Shown one piece after another: positions 24,334 to 35,974 of a stretch of DNA of 64,000 nt. The notes under the pieces are model-generated. The model did not search any database and was not told the DNA's origin. It saw only the letters and a program-made list of their open reading frames with translations. The position numbers were made by a program, and so were the translations under genes. This DNA is from Bombardia bombarda (taxonomy: Eukaryota > Ascomycota > Sordariomycetes > Sordariales > Lasiosphaeriaceae): contig JAULSR010000001.1 in NCBI GenBank assembly GCA_030512295.1, positions 3,123,001-3,187,000 of the forward strand, read 5' to 3'. Position 1 is the stretch's first letter; each line of letters starts with the position of its first letter.

Positions 24334-25920
24334 GATTGATGTTGCGGTAACGATGTGTTTTAGTGTTAACGTGTAGCTATCTCATATCTTGTTTCTGAGC
24401 GAGAAAGACAGTTCACCGGTACCAGGTGTAGGGAGATGGAGGTGGAAGAGACGGTTGAATCCGCGCCGTTACGGTTGGCGCGCGTGTGACTGTGATAGCT
24501 GAATTTGACGGTTAGGCCAGTCAGTCAACCAACATGCGACAGAAACCTGGAAGCCTGCGAGAAGACCGGTAAAAGGACAGAGGATCGTAATGAACGGCGT
24601 AGATGATGAGACAACAAGATTACAAGACGGAAAAGCCGGGCTTCCCAAGATAAACACCTGATTGTAAAACAGCCGTATGCTGTGTAGGATGTGGTGAGCG
24701 CTTGGGAGGCTTGGAGGGCTTGTGACCGAAAGAATAATAACGGAGTCGGTGTTGGCAGTGGAGATAACGGCCTAGCTCGCCCGCAGACGGAGGTGCCCAA
24801 TCGTGCACGGGCAGCTGCCTCCAAAACGCCGGTGGCCGGTCCTGCTGACACAGGCTGTCCAGGCACCCCAGGCACCCTGGCTGGGGCAATTGATTCGCGC
24901 GGGACTTGCCGATAGGTATCCGTACCCCATCTCCGATCCACTCCAAGACCCTTGAGTCCGCCATCCGGCACTCTCCACGAATTCGTCGATATTTCAAACA
25001 TTCAAGAGCACTCCGTTCTAAAGCTACCTACCCATTGTAAGGTAAACATGATGGTTGATACTGAAGCAGACGTCATTGCTTTGTCCTACATTACCATGCA
25101 TCATACCCATTGAGTATTACACGTAGTCACGAGATGCCTATTCGTACAACCTCGACACGCTGGTACTCGAAGGTTAATGGCCACCCTCAATTATATCCTG
25201 TAAATCCGTTATGAATTGATCACCACCACAGAACCCACTGGAGCTTCCTATCGCGGGGCAAGAGCGGGGAGCACCACCAACGAGACCGGGCTTGGCTTAT
25301 CTGTTTCTTCTTACAGAAACGGCTGCTATTCGTCGTTATGTTGTTCGTTTTCTCAAGGGGTTGGTTGGTGGAGTGGAATCATCCATATTTTCCAACGATG
25401 CACGACTTGACAACTTTATCATATGCTAGCTTCCTCTAACCCCCGTTGCCTCGCGTCTTACTAAGTTGGCCCCATCCTCTGGCACGGATCCCCTTGTTCA
25501 GCTGCGGTCGGGCCACACCTGGGCGGGCGCCTGTGACGTTTATCCCCTGCCCGCCATAGGCCGTCCAATACAGGGAAGGTGCTACACGTCCACCGGTAGA
25601 TCTTTACAGCTATCTAGGGCGCGATCAACACCACTGTTACCCAACAACACGGCATCGACTTGTTTTCCTAGACTGGGTAGATGGATGCGACCTAAATGAG
25701 CGGATCTCTAGCCAGCTGATCGGGCTGTTCTGTTCCCGAGCCAGTCTAATGGAGGATCTCGGGTAAGAATGTGCCTAGATATTTTTTACACGCTGGGCGG
25801 TTTTGCTCATTCTTCCTCGAGCACGGTCGGCTCGATGAGTTGTCTACTCTCATAAAACAAAATCAACACCTCGCCTTTTGCCTTTTGCATCGTGCCAGTG
25901 CCATCAATGCGAAGGCGCAT
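24334..25920. other. Divergent promoter of AVT-like and Vhc1-like genes
   Basis: This 1.6-kb interval has no supported ORF; the 158-codon frame at 24525-25001 (minus) has no recognisable features. Both neighbours are likely vacuolar membrane transporters. Confidence 0.5.
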
Positions 25921-28900
25921 ATGGCCACCATGGAGCAGGAGCACTTGGAGCACTTGGGCAGCAAGAGGCACAAGCTGGGAGTTGTGTCTGGTGTATACAT
26001 CCCAGTCTGCCTCAACATCGTCAGCATTCTCATGTTCTTGAGATTTGGTCTTATTCTGGGCCAAGTTGGATTGCTTGGCATGCTTGGTACGTCGAAAAAT
26101 GTCCTTTAGTAGCTGAAATTATATCGTGTGGTATCCCTAACCTTACACACGCAACAGGACTCATGCTCATTGCTTACACTGTTGACTTTGTGACTACATT
26201 GTCGTTGTCTGCTATCGCCTCCAATGGGGAAGTTAAAGGAGGAGGTGCCTACTACCTCATCTCGAGGTCGTTGGGCCCCGAGTTTGGAGGTTCCATCGGG
26301 CTTTTGTTCTACCTGGCACAGGTGTTGAATACAGCTCTCAACGTCGTTGGTCTCATTGACTGCCTCAGACTGAACCTTGGCTCCGTAATGCCCCATGGAT
26401 ACTGGTGGAATTATCTCTTTCAGACTTTTGCCTTGATAATCTGCACTGGCCTTTGTCTTGCTGGAAGTTCCATCTTTGCGAAGGCGAGCAATGCTCTTTT
26501 GGTGGTGTTGACCATCTCCATCTTGAGTATTCCTCTTTCAGCCCTGTTTTGCCAGTCCTTCATCGACCCGGTTCGGGGAATCGAATTTACGGGGGTCAGC
26601 CTGACAACTTTAAGAGCCAACCTCTTCCCTCACTCTTCAGGCAACGAGTTTGACGGGCTGGACACCTTCCGGGATTTATTTGGTATCCTCTTTCCAGCAA
26701 CCTCTGGAATATTTGCCGGCGCGTCAATGTCAGGAGATCTACGAAACCCGAGCAAGGACATTCCCGTCGGCACCCTTTGGGCCATGCTATCGACATTTAT
26801 TGCTTATTTACTTGTCATCCTTTCGTTGGCATCCAGTACGACCCATAGCTCCTTTCTTCATAATGGAAACGTCATCCAGGTAACCAACATGTGGCCTCCG
26901 ATCATATTCGCGGGAGAGTTTGCCACGACTTTCTTCTCCGCCCTGATGGGGGTCATTGGGTCTGCAAAGCTCATGCAGGCTCTAGCACGAGATAAGCTCT
27001 TTCCAGGCCTATCGGTATTTGGCAAGGGCACAAGAAAGACTGATGAGCCGTTACTCGCTATATTCTTGACTTACATTGTTGCCCAATTTGCAATGTTTGC
27101 CAATCTGAACCAAATCGCAACCCTCATCTCTATGGGCTATCAGGTGAGTGATATCCACGACACATTTATCCCTTTTTTTACTCATCTAACCATACACAGA
27201 TGACATTCTTTGTCATGAACCTGGCCTGTTTTTTACTGAAGATTGGATCTGCGCCGAACTTCCGTCCAGGTTTCAAGTTCTTCACTTGGCAAACTGCTTT
27301 TACAGGCAGCGTACTCTCGGCGGCAGCCATGTTCTTCATTGACGAGACATACGCTACTACCGCTGTCTGCTTGCTAGTATTTCTCTTCCTCATGATCCAT
27401 TATTTGAGCCCACCGAAGCACTGGGGCGACGTATCCCAAAACTTGATTTACCACCAAGTGCGCAAATATCTGTTGAGGTTAAAGCCAGAACACATCAAGT
27501 TTTGGCGGCCGCAGATTATCCTTCTGGTCAATAATCCCAGGAAGCAAACTCGCCTTATCCAATTCTGCAACTCAATGAAGAAAGGGGCGCTTTATATACT
27601 TGGGCACGTTATTGTCACTGATGACTTCTCGACAGGGGTGACAGAAGCGAAGCTACAACAGGCCGCTTGGACTAAATACATCTCGGAATATTCGAGAATC
27701 AAAGCATTTGTGCAGCTGACAATGTCTCCATCAATAACTTGGGGCGTGAGGAATTTGGTTCTCTCTGCTGGTCTGGGCGGAATGAGGCCGAATATTGCGG
27801 TCATGGGATTTTACAACATGGATGACTTGCGCGGTTCTCGTCCCGATATGCAAGTGCCTGAACCGCCATTATCCTCCAAGCCTGCCCAGCCTAATCCAAC
27901 AAGGAGGCGAAGAGGCGATACATCCGCTCGTCTCTTGGATGGGTTTCTGCCCACCGATGTCATAAAAGAGGAAGAGATGATGACGGTGACCAGCTACCTT
28001 ACCATACTCGAGGACCTGGCTCTGAGGTACCGCTTGAATGTAGCTATTGGAAAGGGGTTTGAGACCTTGGAGACGCCAAGGAAAGACGGCACCAATACCA
28101 AGCAGTACATTGATCTTTGGCCTATCCAAATGTCTGCAGAACTGTCCGCGGATGGAAAAAGCGTTCTAACCACGAACTTTGATACCTGTAAGCAGACTTC
28201 ACGCTCATTCATAGGATCGATCAACGTAACTAAAAGCAACTAGATACACTGATTCTTCAGCTAGGCTATATCCTACGCACAGTTCCAGCCTGGAAGAAGG
28301 TCTACCGCCTGCGAGTGCTGGTGTTTGTCGAATACGAAAACGAAGTCGAAGAAGAGCGTGGAAGAGTCAAAGCTCTTTTAGAGAAGTTAAGAATTGAGGC
28401 TGAAGTTTTGGTCTTTTGGTTGGCCTCCGGGCAATTCTCGACATACGAGATAATAATACACGGCCACACTAGCAATCCCAAAGACGAGAGTATCGTCAAT
28501 GAGTGCCTGAAGGATGAGGAGTGGTGGGAAGATCTGCAGAGCCTACGAGGCTCTCGTTCAATGACCTCGTCGCAGGAGTTCAACTCGGTATCTCGCATCG
28601 TGGAGTCAGCCTCAGGAAGGCCACCCCCATTTAGCACTCATTCCGGATCTCCCAATGGTGCTGCCGAGAGAAGACGTCCCAGTTGGTCACAACTCACAGA
28701 CCTGCCAAAGAAACCCACAGTTTCTCAGCTGGCAAGGTTGGGTGTGAATATGGGAATTCACACACAAAACCTCCCTGTCAATGTTTTCGACAGCTCCGAT
28801 ACAGAGGTCGATGGAGGGAGCGATACCGAGAGCAACTCGTCAGAGGGCGGTGTTGATGGAGATTTCAACGACACAGGAAGTGTGGCAAGTGATGGAGACT

Positions 28901-29814
28901 TGAATGGTGCCGATTCTGCCAGGGTTCCGTTGCTGGCAGCCATCCGTCGACGGAGGAGTTATGGAGATGTCATTGGTCGTATAAAGAGCCCTTGGAAAGA
29001 TCCCAGAACGAGGCTAGTGCAGCCATCCATCCCGAAATCGTATGGAACGGTTGCACAAGGTAATGGAACCAGCGATATCCACGTGGACTCGCATGCTCGG
29101 GCGGAGAATGACTTCGATTTGCTGCGCGGCGGGCGTACAACTAATGTGCTAGAGAGGCCACCTTTGTCTCGCACAGGCTCGTCAGCCATGAGGTTTTCCA
29201 GCATGCTGGTTCCTGAGACGAGAATTACAAATGAAGGCGACTCGGGACCAAAAATCATGTTCTCGAATACAGAGATCCGTACGGAGTCAGCGACAATTTC
29301 TCGGCAATCATCGGTTGGACAGTCCATGAACAAGCTCGCCCCAGCGACAAGATTTGCGAACGATGAGGGCGAAAACGGCAGAAAGGGCAGAAAAGTGTCA
29401 TTCCAGGACTCTGGATCTGGTACACAAACACCTGCTCGGTCCCGTAGGAACTCGACATCGAAGAGGGTTGATGGCGCCGACTCTTTACTCGACATTCCCG
29501 AGCTGTTATCCACATACCAATCCCAGGAAACTGAAGGCATCGGAAGTGGGTCCACTTACTCTACTCAGGGGCTCTCGTTGTCGTTCAATGACCTCCCTAG
29601 CCGAGCTCAACACCTCATCCTCAACGAGCTCATGCGTCAGAACAGCAGTGATACTGCTGTTTTATTCACAACTTTGCCGATTCCGGAGGAAAACACGTGT
29701 CAGAGTGAAGAAGCAAGTTTGACATATCTTTCCAACATCGAGGTGCTCTGTAACGAACTGCCTCCTATGCTGCTAGTATTGAGCAACAACATGACCGTCA
29801 CCGTAAGCCTTTGA
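25921..29814 (+). CDS. VHC1: Cation-chloride cotransporter, SLC12 family (Vhc1-like)
   Basis: Exons are 25921-26086, 26158-27143, 27200-28187 and 28244-29814, giving 1236 residues. Introns of 71, 56 and 56 nt restore MLG-LMLIAY, MGYQ-MTFFVMN and NFDT-YTLILQLGY. I chose ATG 25921 because the conserved KLGVVSGVYIPVCLNIVSILMFLRFG follows shortly after; 25930 is an alternative. About 12 membrane segments occupy residues 15-470 (GGAYYLISRSLGPEFGGSIG, FPATSGIFAGASMSGDLRNP are SLC12 signatures). The long C-terminal half is cytosolic, with SLC12 C-terminal segments (TVPAWKKVYRLRVLVFVEYE and EVLCNELPPMLLVLSNN) around a Ser-rich insert. Yeast Vhc1 moves K+ and Cl- across the vacuolar membrane; the same role is inferred. 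Confidence 0.93.
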
Positions 29815-30340
29815 GGATATAGATTGAAGCTGGTAAGAATGGAGATGAGATGTATACATATAATAGTATGACCCAGCTTATCATTACGTTCGCAATCATT
29901 TATGGGTTGATACAACATTCGATCAGTTAGACACACAGCGGGAGTAGATCAACGTTACTATGGTATTGTTTTCTTTAGTGCTGGCTTGGAGAGGTTTTCA
30001 GATGAAAAGAGCGGCAGAAATCACCTTTTTACTTGAGCATGACAATGCATCATGCGTCAGACAAACACCACATTTTCTTTGTAGCTCACACATCAAGTAG
30101 CCGTGGCCTTTGATGACACACATGCATCATCCATATCAAGCACCTTATGACTAGCGCTTTCCGGTTTTACGGGTTTGCTTCCCATTTCGGATTCTATCTT
30201 TGTTTCTCACCGGCCTCGTGCAAGTCGCCACGATGCTAAAGAATTGGTCACCGTCCCGACTGCGAGTTCTCTTTGCACACCACCATGTCACAATACGCAC
30301 CTTTCCATCACACCTGGAGCCCAAAATCGGCGACTTAGAC
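29815..30340. other. Intergenic region before the zinc-ribbon-like gene
   Basis: This 526-bp tandem spacer holds the 3' UTR of the cotransporter gene and the promoter of the next gene. The frame before 30341 is open back to 30200, so an earlier in-frame ATG (30233) cannot be excluded. Confidence 0.45.
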
Positions 30341-32379
30341 ATGACAACACAACACAGAGGCTCCCGGAAACTGTCAGGCCGTCTCTCCCAGAGACTGCGT
30401 GACCTGAGGGGGTTACGGCCAAGAACACATGAAAAAGAACAGCCGAAGCAGGAACCCGAGTTCCAGATTATCCATACACCCGACCGACGAGAGCGTCTCA
30501 TCTCGCCCCTCGAAGCCCCTTCAGAAGAGCAGTGTTCCGAGGAGATAAGGAGCTGGAAGCTGGCCGCGGAAGAGCAGAGGAAGGTTAGATCAAGGGCTGG
30601 CCGGTACATCAACATGGTAGGTCTCTATGGACTGGGCATTTCTGCAAGGTATAATAATCAATCTAAATAATAATGACATGGCAGTTTGACGATGATAACC
30701 GAAAACTACTGGGCAACTCGGCTGGCCCTGGCTCTCGACGAAAGTATGAATTCGAGCCCGAAGATGACGATGATTACCGAGAGGCCACAAAGTCGGCACC
30801 CCCGATCACGAGTGGTTCGCAGACGTGGCAGAACCAGGTCCATCTCGGTCCACCCTTGAGTCCTTCTCCTTTTACGGCAGTAGAGATGCAAATGCCTCGT
30901 AGCTACTCCAGACAATTTCGCCACCGGTTGGAAGAAGATGAGGTGCCGTATGACTACAAGTTGGATCAGGTGAAGCGGATGGAGATCTCGAAAAGGGCCA
31001 TCTGTCCGAGGTGTCACAAAGAGGTCATGGGCAGCGTCGTTGCAGAATGCACAAACTGCAATAGTGATGCCGCACTAAGGAGGTAGGAACCCCTGAAGAA
31101 AATCCATACTTTGTCGAAGTAGATAAGGAACGGGAACATGTGCTAATGATGGAGAAACAGGACATCAGGGCGGGAGAGCAATTTCCACCGGAGACCACCG
31201 TCAGGGCGACTAAGAGACCGCCCACTGCTCGGCCTGCGCCCGGTAAGCCAGCAACAACAGTCCATCGACGAGGTTATGAGCAGCAGTCGTGCTTCGACCC
31301 CAAAGCCCCTCGGCGAGCGAGCGTTCCTTGACACAAGCCGAAATAGTCAACAACGGCGATCAAAAGAAGACGCTAAATATGGCCTTTCACCTAATGCTAC
31401 CCCTGTGCACAGCAAGAAGATCGAGAAGCAACCCCTTTACTCACATGGCTACTCTAAATCAGAGTCTCCCCAGCCATCACCGCAAGAGCCCGATGACAAC
31501 AAGAAGAAGGAGCGACCAGTCACAATGTGGCCATCGCCACTGGCCACACATCCACTAGAGCCCTGGAATCCAACACCTACACCGACACAAATGTCAATGA
31601 TAACAACAACGACGCCAATAGTGCAGTCACCACAGATCTACGAAGGGAGCGCTACCACCCAAAGGAGTAGCAGCAACAACCGGAACCGACACGCCTTCAT
31701 CTCGGCCGTGTCAATGGCAGAGGCGTCATCATCCAGCAACATAATCCAAAGCAGAAGCAGAGAGCCGTCAATAACCCCCATGAGGGCAGCACCAGCATCA
31801 GCAGCCCAAAGCAGAAGCAGAGAAGCATCAATAAACCCCATGAGGGCAGTACCTGCATCAACAGCAATCAGTAGAAACCAAAGCAGAAGCAGAGACCCGT
31901 CAATAACCCCCATGAGGGTAGCACCAGCACCAGCACCAGCACCAACACCTGTGACCTTGACAGAAACCGTCAACACGCCGACTCCCCACAGGCGCAAGGC
32001 GTCAGACCTCCCGTCGATGATAACGCCGATAATAGTAACAACAACGCCGTCAAGTCGCTCCCATAGCAGGGACGCGGAGGGCGGCAGACAGTACCGTCCA
32101 GAAGCGGAACGAGCACGGCCTGTCCTGCCTCGTTACTCGTCTCATTCCTTTGCTTCTGATTCAACTTCTGGAGAGAGGTCTCCGGAGAAGGGGAGGAAGA
32201 AGAAAAAGTACGCGGACGATGGTGAGGTGTCTCCTGCTGTCTCGCAGTATCACCAGCGGCGGCTGGCTGCTTCTGAGCGGTATCAGTGGATAGATGAGCA
32301 GTTGATGGCTAGGAAGGAGGAGAAGGACGAGGAGGGGGATGAGGATGTGTTTTTGGAGATTTACTCTGCTTATTCTTAG
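30341..32379 (+). CDS. Unknown protein with a zinc-ribbon-like CxxC pair and Ser/Arg repeats
   Basis: I do not recognise this family. Exons are 30341-30616, 30685-31082 and 31161-32379 (630 residues); introns of 68 and 78 nt are phase-consistent, and the second carries a CTAAT branch-like site. It begins with a basic stretch (RKLSGRLSQRLRDLRGLRPR). Around residues 210-225 is CPRCHK...CTNC, a plausible zinc-binding pair. The middle is Ser/Pro/Gln-rich, with three imperfect repeats of SRSR(E/D)(P/A)SI(T/N)PMR between 31750 and 31920. The C-terminus (YQWIDEQLMARKEEKDEEGDED) is highly charged. It is probably a disordered, regulated intracellular protein; no signal peptide or membrane segment is seen. 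The exon structure is inferred by eye. Confidence 0.65.
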
Positions 32380-32813
32380 GAGCTGCCGCCGCCGCTGGAG
32401 TCGGGATCGCCGCGCAGGGGATAGTGGCAGCAAGTGAAGTGGCACTGGGTTGGTAAGTCCTTGATGGCGATGCACATATTTTGACTCGTCTCTGGAAAGA
32501 CATGAGTTTTGTATCTTAGGGTAATTCTGACCTTCTTTCTCTTATTCTTCCTTCGTTTTGATACTCAGCTTGATAAGCCGTGTTCATGGACATATCCAAT
32601 TGCCATATGCGGGCATTAAGTAATGTAAATAATCTAACCAGCTATGCTAACAGACAACGCAACAATGATCCTCCCGCCAAGTTTTTCTCATGCCTCTCTA
32701 TCTCCAAACGCGTTTTAAAACCAACTACAAATCTCTATGCATCTACTTTCTTTCCTTCGTCTCTGTCTATCCAATCTTCGCAACCGTCAACTCCCCATTA
32801 CCACCATCCCCAT
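32380..32813. other. Convergent 3' region
   Basis: 434 bp lie between two converging genes. It is T/C-rich, with no supported ORF. Confidence 0.5.
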
Positions 32814-33920
32814 CTATCTCCAACAACCCCCGCTCTCTAGCTTCTTCTTCCATTTCGTGCTTTCGTATCTAGCCAGTATCATAGTCATCCGTAATACCGC
32901 CTCACTGCTCGACTCGTGCTCCTTGACCTCTCCGCCAATAGGCGTAAACGTCCACCGCCCAAAGGCCCAGTTCAAGATGTATCTACTCTGCGGGTACGGG
33001 GGCGTCGGGCTCGACGTGTCCTCGTCCGAGTTCTGGACAGTCCCCGACGCGACGGTGAGCACGGCCTTGATCCTGTACACCTCGTCCTTGGGCGTGCTCT
33101 TCAGAAACGCCTGGAGCTTCTTGGCGTCTACTACTGGGTTGGTACTCCCTGAAGGAGCCTTGAGCTCTATTGACAAGACCTCCACCTCTGACTGATGGTC
33201 ATGCTCGTGCTTGTGCCCGTGCCCGTGCCCGTGCCCGTGCCCGTTCTCGTGATCATGATCGTGCTTCTTACCCTCCTCATCATCCGTCAACGCGCTCGCC
33301 AAGCCACCGTCAATCCCAAAGACCAAATCAATCCCAACCCAGCCCTTGTCGCTCTTGACCCACGCAATATCCACCTCGAGATCGCCCACTCTATCCAAAC
33401 AATCGTCAAACCTGCGCTCATCACACGTCTCCCACTTGTTAAACACAATAAGATCCGTATAACGAGCCTGGATGCGGGCCGTGTAGCTCGTGTCGTCGTA
33501 GCCCTTCCAGTTCTCAACATCAATAACGCTGACCACGCCGTCGAGGGCGTAGGCGCCCGTGTCGCGCGCGAGCCGGTTGACCTCCATGGCCAGGGTGGCG
33601 GGGAAGGCGGAGCCGCTGGTCTCGACGACGATGCGGTCGGGGCGGACGGTGTCGCGCAGCTCGGCCAGCGCCGTGCTCAGCTGGCCGACCAGGTTGCAGC
33701 AGATGCAGCCGCCCAGCAGCTCCTGCACGCCCGAGATGGCGCTCGACGCCGCGAGCTGCGAGTCGACGGCCACGTCGCCGAACTCGTTCTTGAGCAGCGC
33801 GAGCTTGTAGCCCGGGTTGGCTGCTCGTAGTTGGGGGAGCAGGTTGAGGATCAGGGTCGTCTTGCCGGAGCCGAGGAAGCCCGTGACGATGGTGATGGGG
33901 ATGGGGGGTGGGACTGTCAT
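32814..33920 (-). CDS. CobW/ZNG1-type GTPase metallochaperone
   Basis: Single exon, 368 residues, the usual length. Members of the COG0523 G3E GTPase family deliver metals to client enzymes; the eukaryotic ZNG1 branch transfers zinc to methionine aminopeptidase 1, and that is the best guess here. Visible features: Walker A GFLGSGKTT (residues 14-22), LKNEFGDVAVD, the family hallmark GGCICCNL with the CxCC metal site (about residues 70-77), a Walker B-like VVETSG, and the guanine-binding region LIVFNKWE (NKxE). A His/Glu-rich loop (about residues 225-250, repeated HGHGHGHGHKHEHDH) likely buffers metal. The C-terminal CobW_C domain ends with YILNWAFGRWTFTPIGG. It is divergent from a small unknown gene. 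Confidence 0.93.
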   Translation of the reverse strand: MTVPPPIPITIVTGFLGSGKTTLILNLLPQLRAANPGYKLALLKNEFGDVAVDSQLAASSAISGVQELLGGCICCNLVGQLSTALAELRDTVRPDRIVVETSGSAFPATLAMEVNRLARDTGAYALDGVVSVIDVENWKGYDDTSYTARIQARYTDLIVFNKWETCDERRFDDCLDRVGDLEVDIAWVKSDKGWVGIDLVFGIDGGLASALTDDEEGKKHDHDHENGHGHGHGHGHKHEHDHQSEVEVLSIELKAPSGSTNPVVDAKKLQAFLKSTPKDEVYRIKAVLTVASGTVQNSDEDTSSPTPPYPQSRYILNWAFGRWTFTPIGGEVKEHESSSEAVLRMTMILARYESTKWKKKLESGGCWR

Positions 33921-34597
33921 TTTTATTGCGCTTTTCTCTTATTCTTTTGTCAAGTCTATGCTGAATATTATTCAAATGGAAACAAAGAAGGAGAGACAGA
34001 AGGAGAGACAGACAGACTTCCGGGCCCTTGCAGTAGGATGCCTGCCGCAGCTTTAGGTCCCGCAGCAGCGGTATTTAGAGTCGTTCCGATAAGATGGATA
34101 AGATTACGGGCTGCGGCAAGTCAGATTAAGGTTGTCCCCTGCACTGGCTGCATCCCCGATTCCCCCCCTCGCCACCAGTGAGTGATGGATTGATGCGCTT
34201 TGGTTGCATTTTTTGGGTGAAGGCACGCGTTATTATGGATTGCTCAGTCTGCTGTTGATCAAAACAGTCGCTGTTCTACATACAACATTGAAAAGGGAAA
34301 CAATCCCGCTTTTTCCACCCACGTGTTTCCGTCATTCTTTCTCGTCTGAAAGCTGATGTAGACGCTAACACGCCAAGCGAGGACAGACAGACCGATGACT
34401 TGCTGTGACGTCATTTGTACGTCGCAAGTCCAGAGTGGTACATTAGGATCAACGATTCCTAGCGACCACTCCGCAACCGTTTCAATATTTGAGTTATAAC
34501 AATTCAACGCCTACCTAACGTTACTTCGCGTGTCCCAGACATAATCAATATCCCAACCTAAACTGCATTCTGTTTCCTATCCCAAGCTGCCTAAAAC
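33921..34597. other. Divergent promoter with CRE-type site
   Basis: 677 bp lie between the CobW gene and the small gene. It has one perfect TGACGTCA palindrome (34406-34413). No ORF is supported. Confidence 0.5.
34406..34413. promoter_or_regulatory. CRE/ATF-CREB palindrome TGACGTCA
   Basis: This is the perfect 8-bp ATF/CREB site, about 185 bases before the small gene's ATG. In fungi such sites are bound by Atf1/AtfA-type stress bZIP factors, suggesting stress control of the small gene. Confidence 0.5.
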
Positions 34598-34997
34598 ATG
34601 TCTACTCAAACCACCAACCCATCCAATGAGGGTGCCAAGCCCGCATCGCCCCCAGACTACAAGGCGAAGCTTGACGAGGTTGCCATGAAAGCGAAGAATG
34701 CTCTGGGAGACAATGACAAGGTCCAGGCGAGCCAGGGTGATGGCGGAATCATTGACAAGGGTGAGTGTATTCGATCTTCAAATCGACATAATTAGCTAAC
34801 CAATGGATGCAGTGTCTCAATACATCCCAGCCGTCGGCAAGATGATGGGAACAGAGAAAGAGCCAAAGGAATCGCCAGTGTCTGTCCCAGAGCCCGGCAA
34901 CTCGGGGCCTCCGAATCGGCCAGAGCACGACGGCCAGATCCAGGAGTTCATCAGAGAACAGCACCGGAGCACTGGTATCACTGGCATGGAAGAGTGA
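34598..34997 (+). CDS. Small hydrophilic protein, function unknown
   Basis: Exons are 34598-34760 and 34813-34997, giving 115 residues. The 52-nt intron (GTGAGT...GCAG, with GCTAAC branch site) joins GGIIDK to VSQYIPAVGKMMG in frame. The protein is polar and Pro/Glu/Lys-rich, with no signal peptide or membrane segment. A short amphipathic block (VSQYIPAVGKMMG) is followed by PPNRPEHDGQIQEFIREQHRS. I recognise the general look of a small pan-fungal protein, but no function is known to me. A CRE-type site about 185 bases upstream hints at stress-responsive expression. Confidence 0.7.
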
Positions 34998-35383
34998 CGG
35001 ATGAAGGATGTGTATTATTACTATAGGCAACAAAACGAAGAATTGGTCAACAGACGTGACAAGAAAGCAGAGAACAAGGGGCCCCATGGCCCAACCTTTA
35101 ATATTATCTTTGACATCGAGATTGCTCCACAGCATCCGCTGTCAGAGAGAAGAGAAGAGGAAATACAGTAAAAACACATAAAAATGTGTGAAAGTCAAAT
35201 TCAACTCTCAGTATGCAATAAACCCCAGTATACGACGAAATGGCGATGATAATATGCGCCCCGCCTAGGTGGTAATCCAGCTACGCCCCCGTCATTCGAA
35301 CCTAGAAAGAAATGTCCCGACCAGCAGCTCTGAGCCACTCAACAAGAAATCCAGTCTAAACTTTCGAAAGACAAGGATAAGAA
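34998..35383. other. Convergent 3' region
   Basis: 386 bp lie between two converging small genes; nothing is recognised. Confidence 0.5.
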
Positions 35384-35974
35384 CTAGAGCAGCAGATTGC
35401 CCGCCGCGAAGGTGAGACCAAAGACCAAAAGCAGGGCCTTCTTCAAATCGATAGATGGCGACGCTCCCGCAGTGACATATCCACCAGCGCTGGCAGCGCC
35501 TGTTGGCCCGGCTGGGGCACCGCCAGGCGCCCAGGCTCCGTGTCCGGGGTCGCCGCCGGCAGTCGAAGTAAGCGTCACCGTTGCCGTGATGCCGTTGCCG
35601 TTGATGACAACCGGCGCGGTGCCCAATGCATTGGGGCAGGTGATGGTCTGGGTCGGCTCGTCACAGACAGGGCATGTGACCGTGGTGACGACAAAGTTGG
35701 GCGGTGTGGGTGGCGGAGTGAAGAGGGCCGGGTCGCCGGTGCACTCGGTCACGACTGTGTAGGTCGCCGTCCATGCGCTTGTTGGGCACGCGGCGGGATA
35801 GGTGACACAGTAGGATGTGGTATACACCGGGTCTGCCGTTGGTATCGGCTCACAGGCGAGGAAGGTCGATGTGATGATGGCGTCGCTCGCCAAGCTTGGC
35901 AAGGCACTATATTTCTCACGTGTTAGTCGGAGATGCCCTCGTTTCCATGGCCAAGGTGATACTAACGTATGCAT
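35384..35974 (-). CDS. Putative Cys/Thr-rich GPI-type cell-surface protein
   Basis: Exons on the minus strand are likely 35974-35967 and 35906-35384 (176 residues). The 60-nt intron 35907-35966 (GTTAGT, GACTAAC branch site, ATAG) is a stop-free multiple of three, so the unspliced frame gives a 196-residue version. The body is rich in Thr/Val with evenly spaced cysteines (TSYCVTYPAACPTSAW, VVTECTGD, TVTCPVCDEPTQTITCPN), followed by Gly/Ala/Pro-rich linker and a hydrophobic C-terminal tail (LKKALLLVFGLTFAAGNLLL) like a GPI signal. The predicted N-terminus MHTALPSLASDA is not a good signal peptide, so the real start exon may be elsewhere. A TATATAA box lies about 195 bases upstream. Confidence 0.6.
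   Translation of the reverse strand: MHTLVSPWPWKRGHLRLTREKYSALPSLASDAIITSTFLACEPIPTADPVYTTSYCVTYPAACPTSAWTATYTVVTECTGDPALFTPPPTPPNFVVTTVTCPVCDEPTQTITCPNALGTAPVVINGNGITATVTLTSTAGGDPGHGAWAPGGAPAGPTGAASAGGYVTAGASPSIDLKKALLLVFGLTFAAGNLLL

Noticed and set aside
33195..33830. 211-codon frame antisense to the CobW-type gene
   Set aside because: Shadow of a GC3-rich gene; it begins in the complement of the His-rich repeat.
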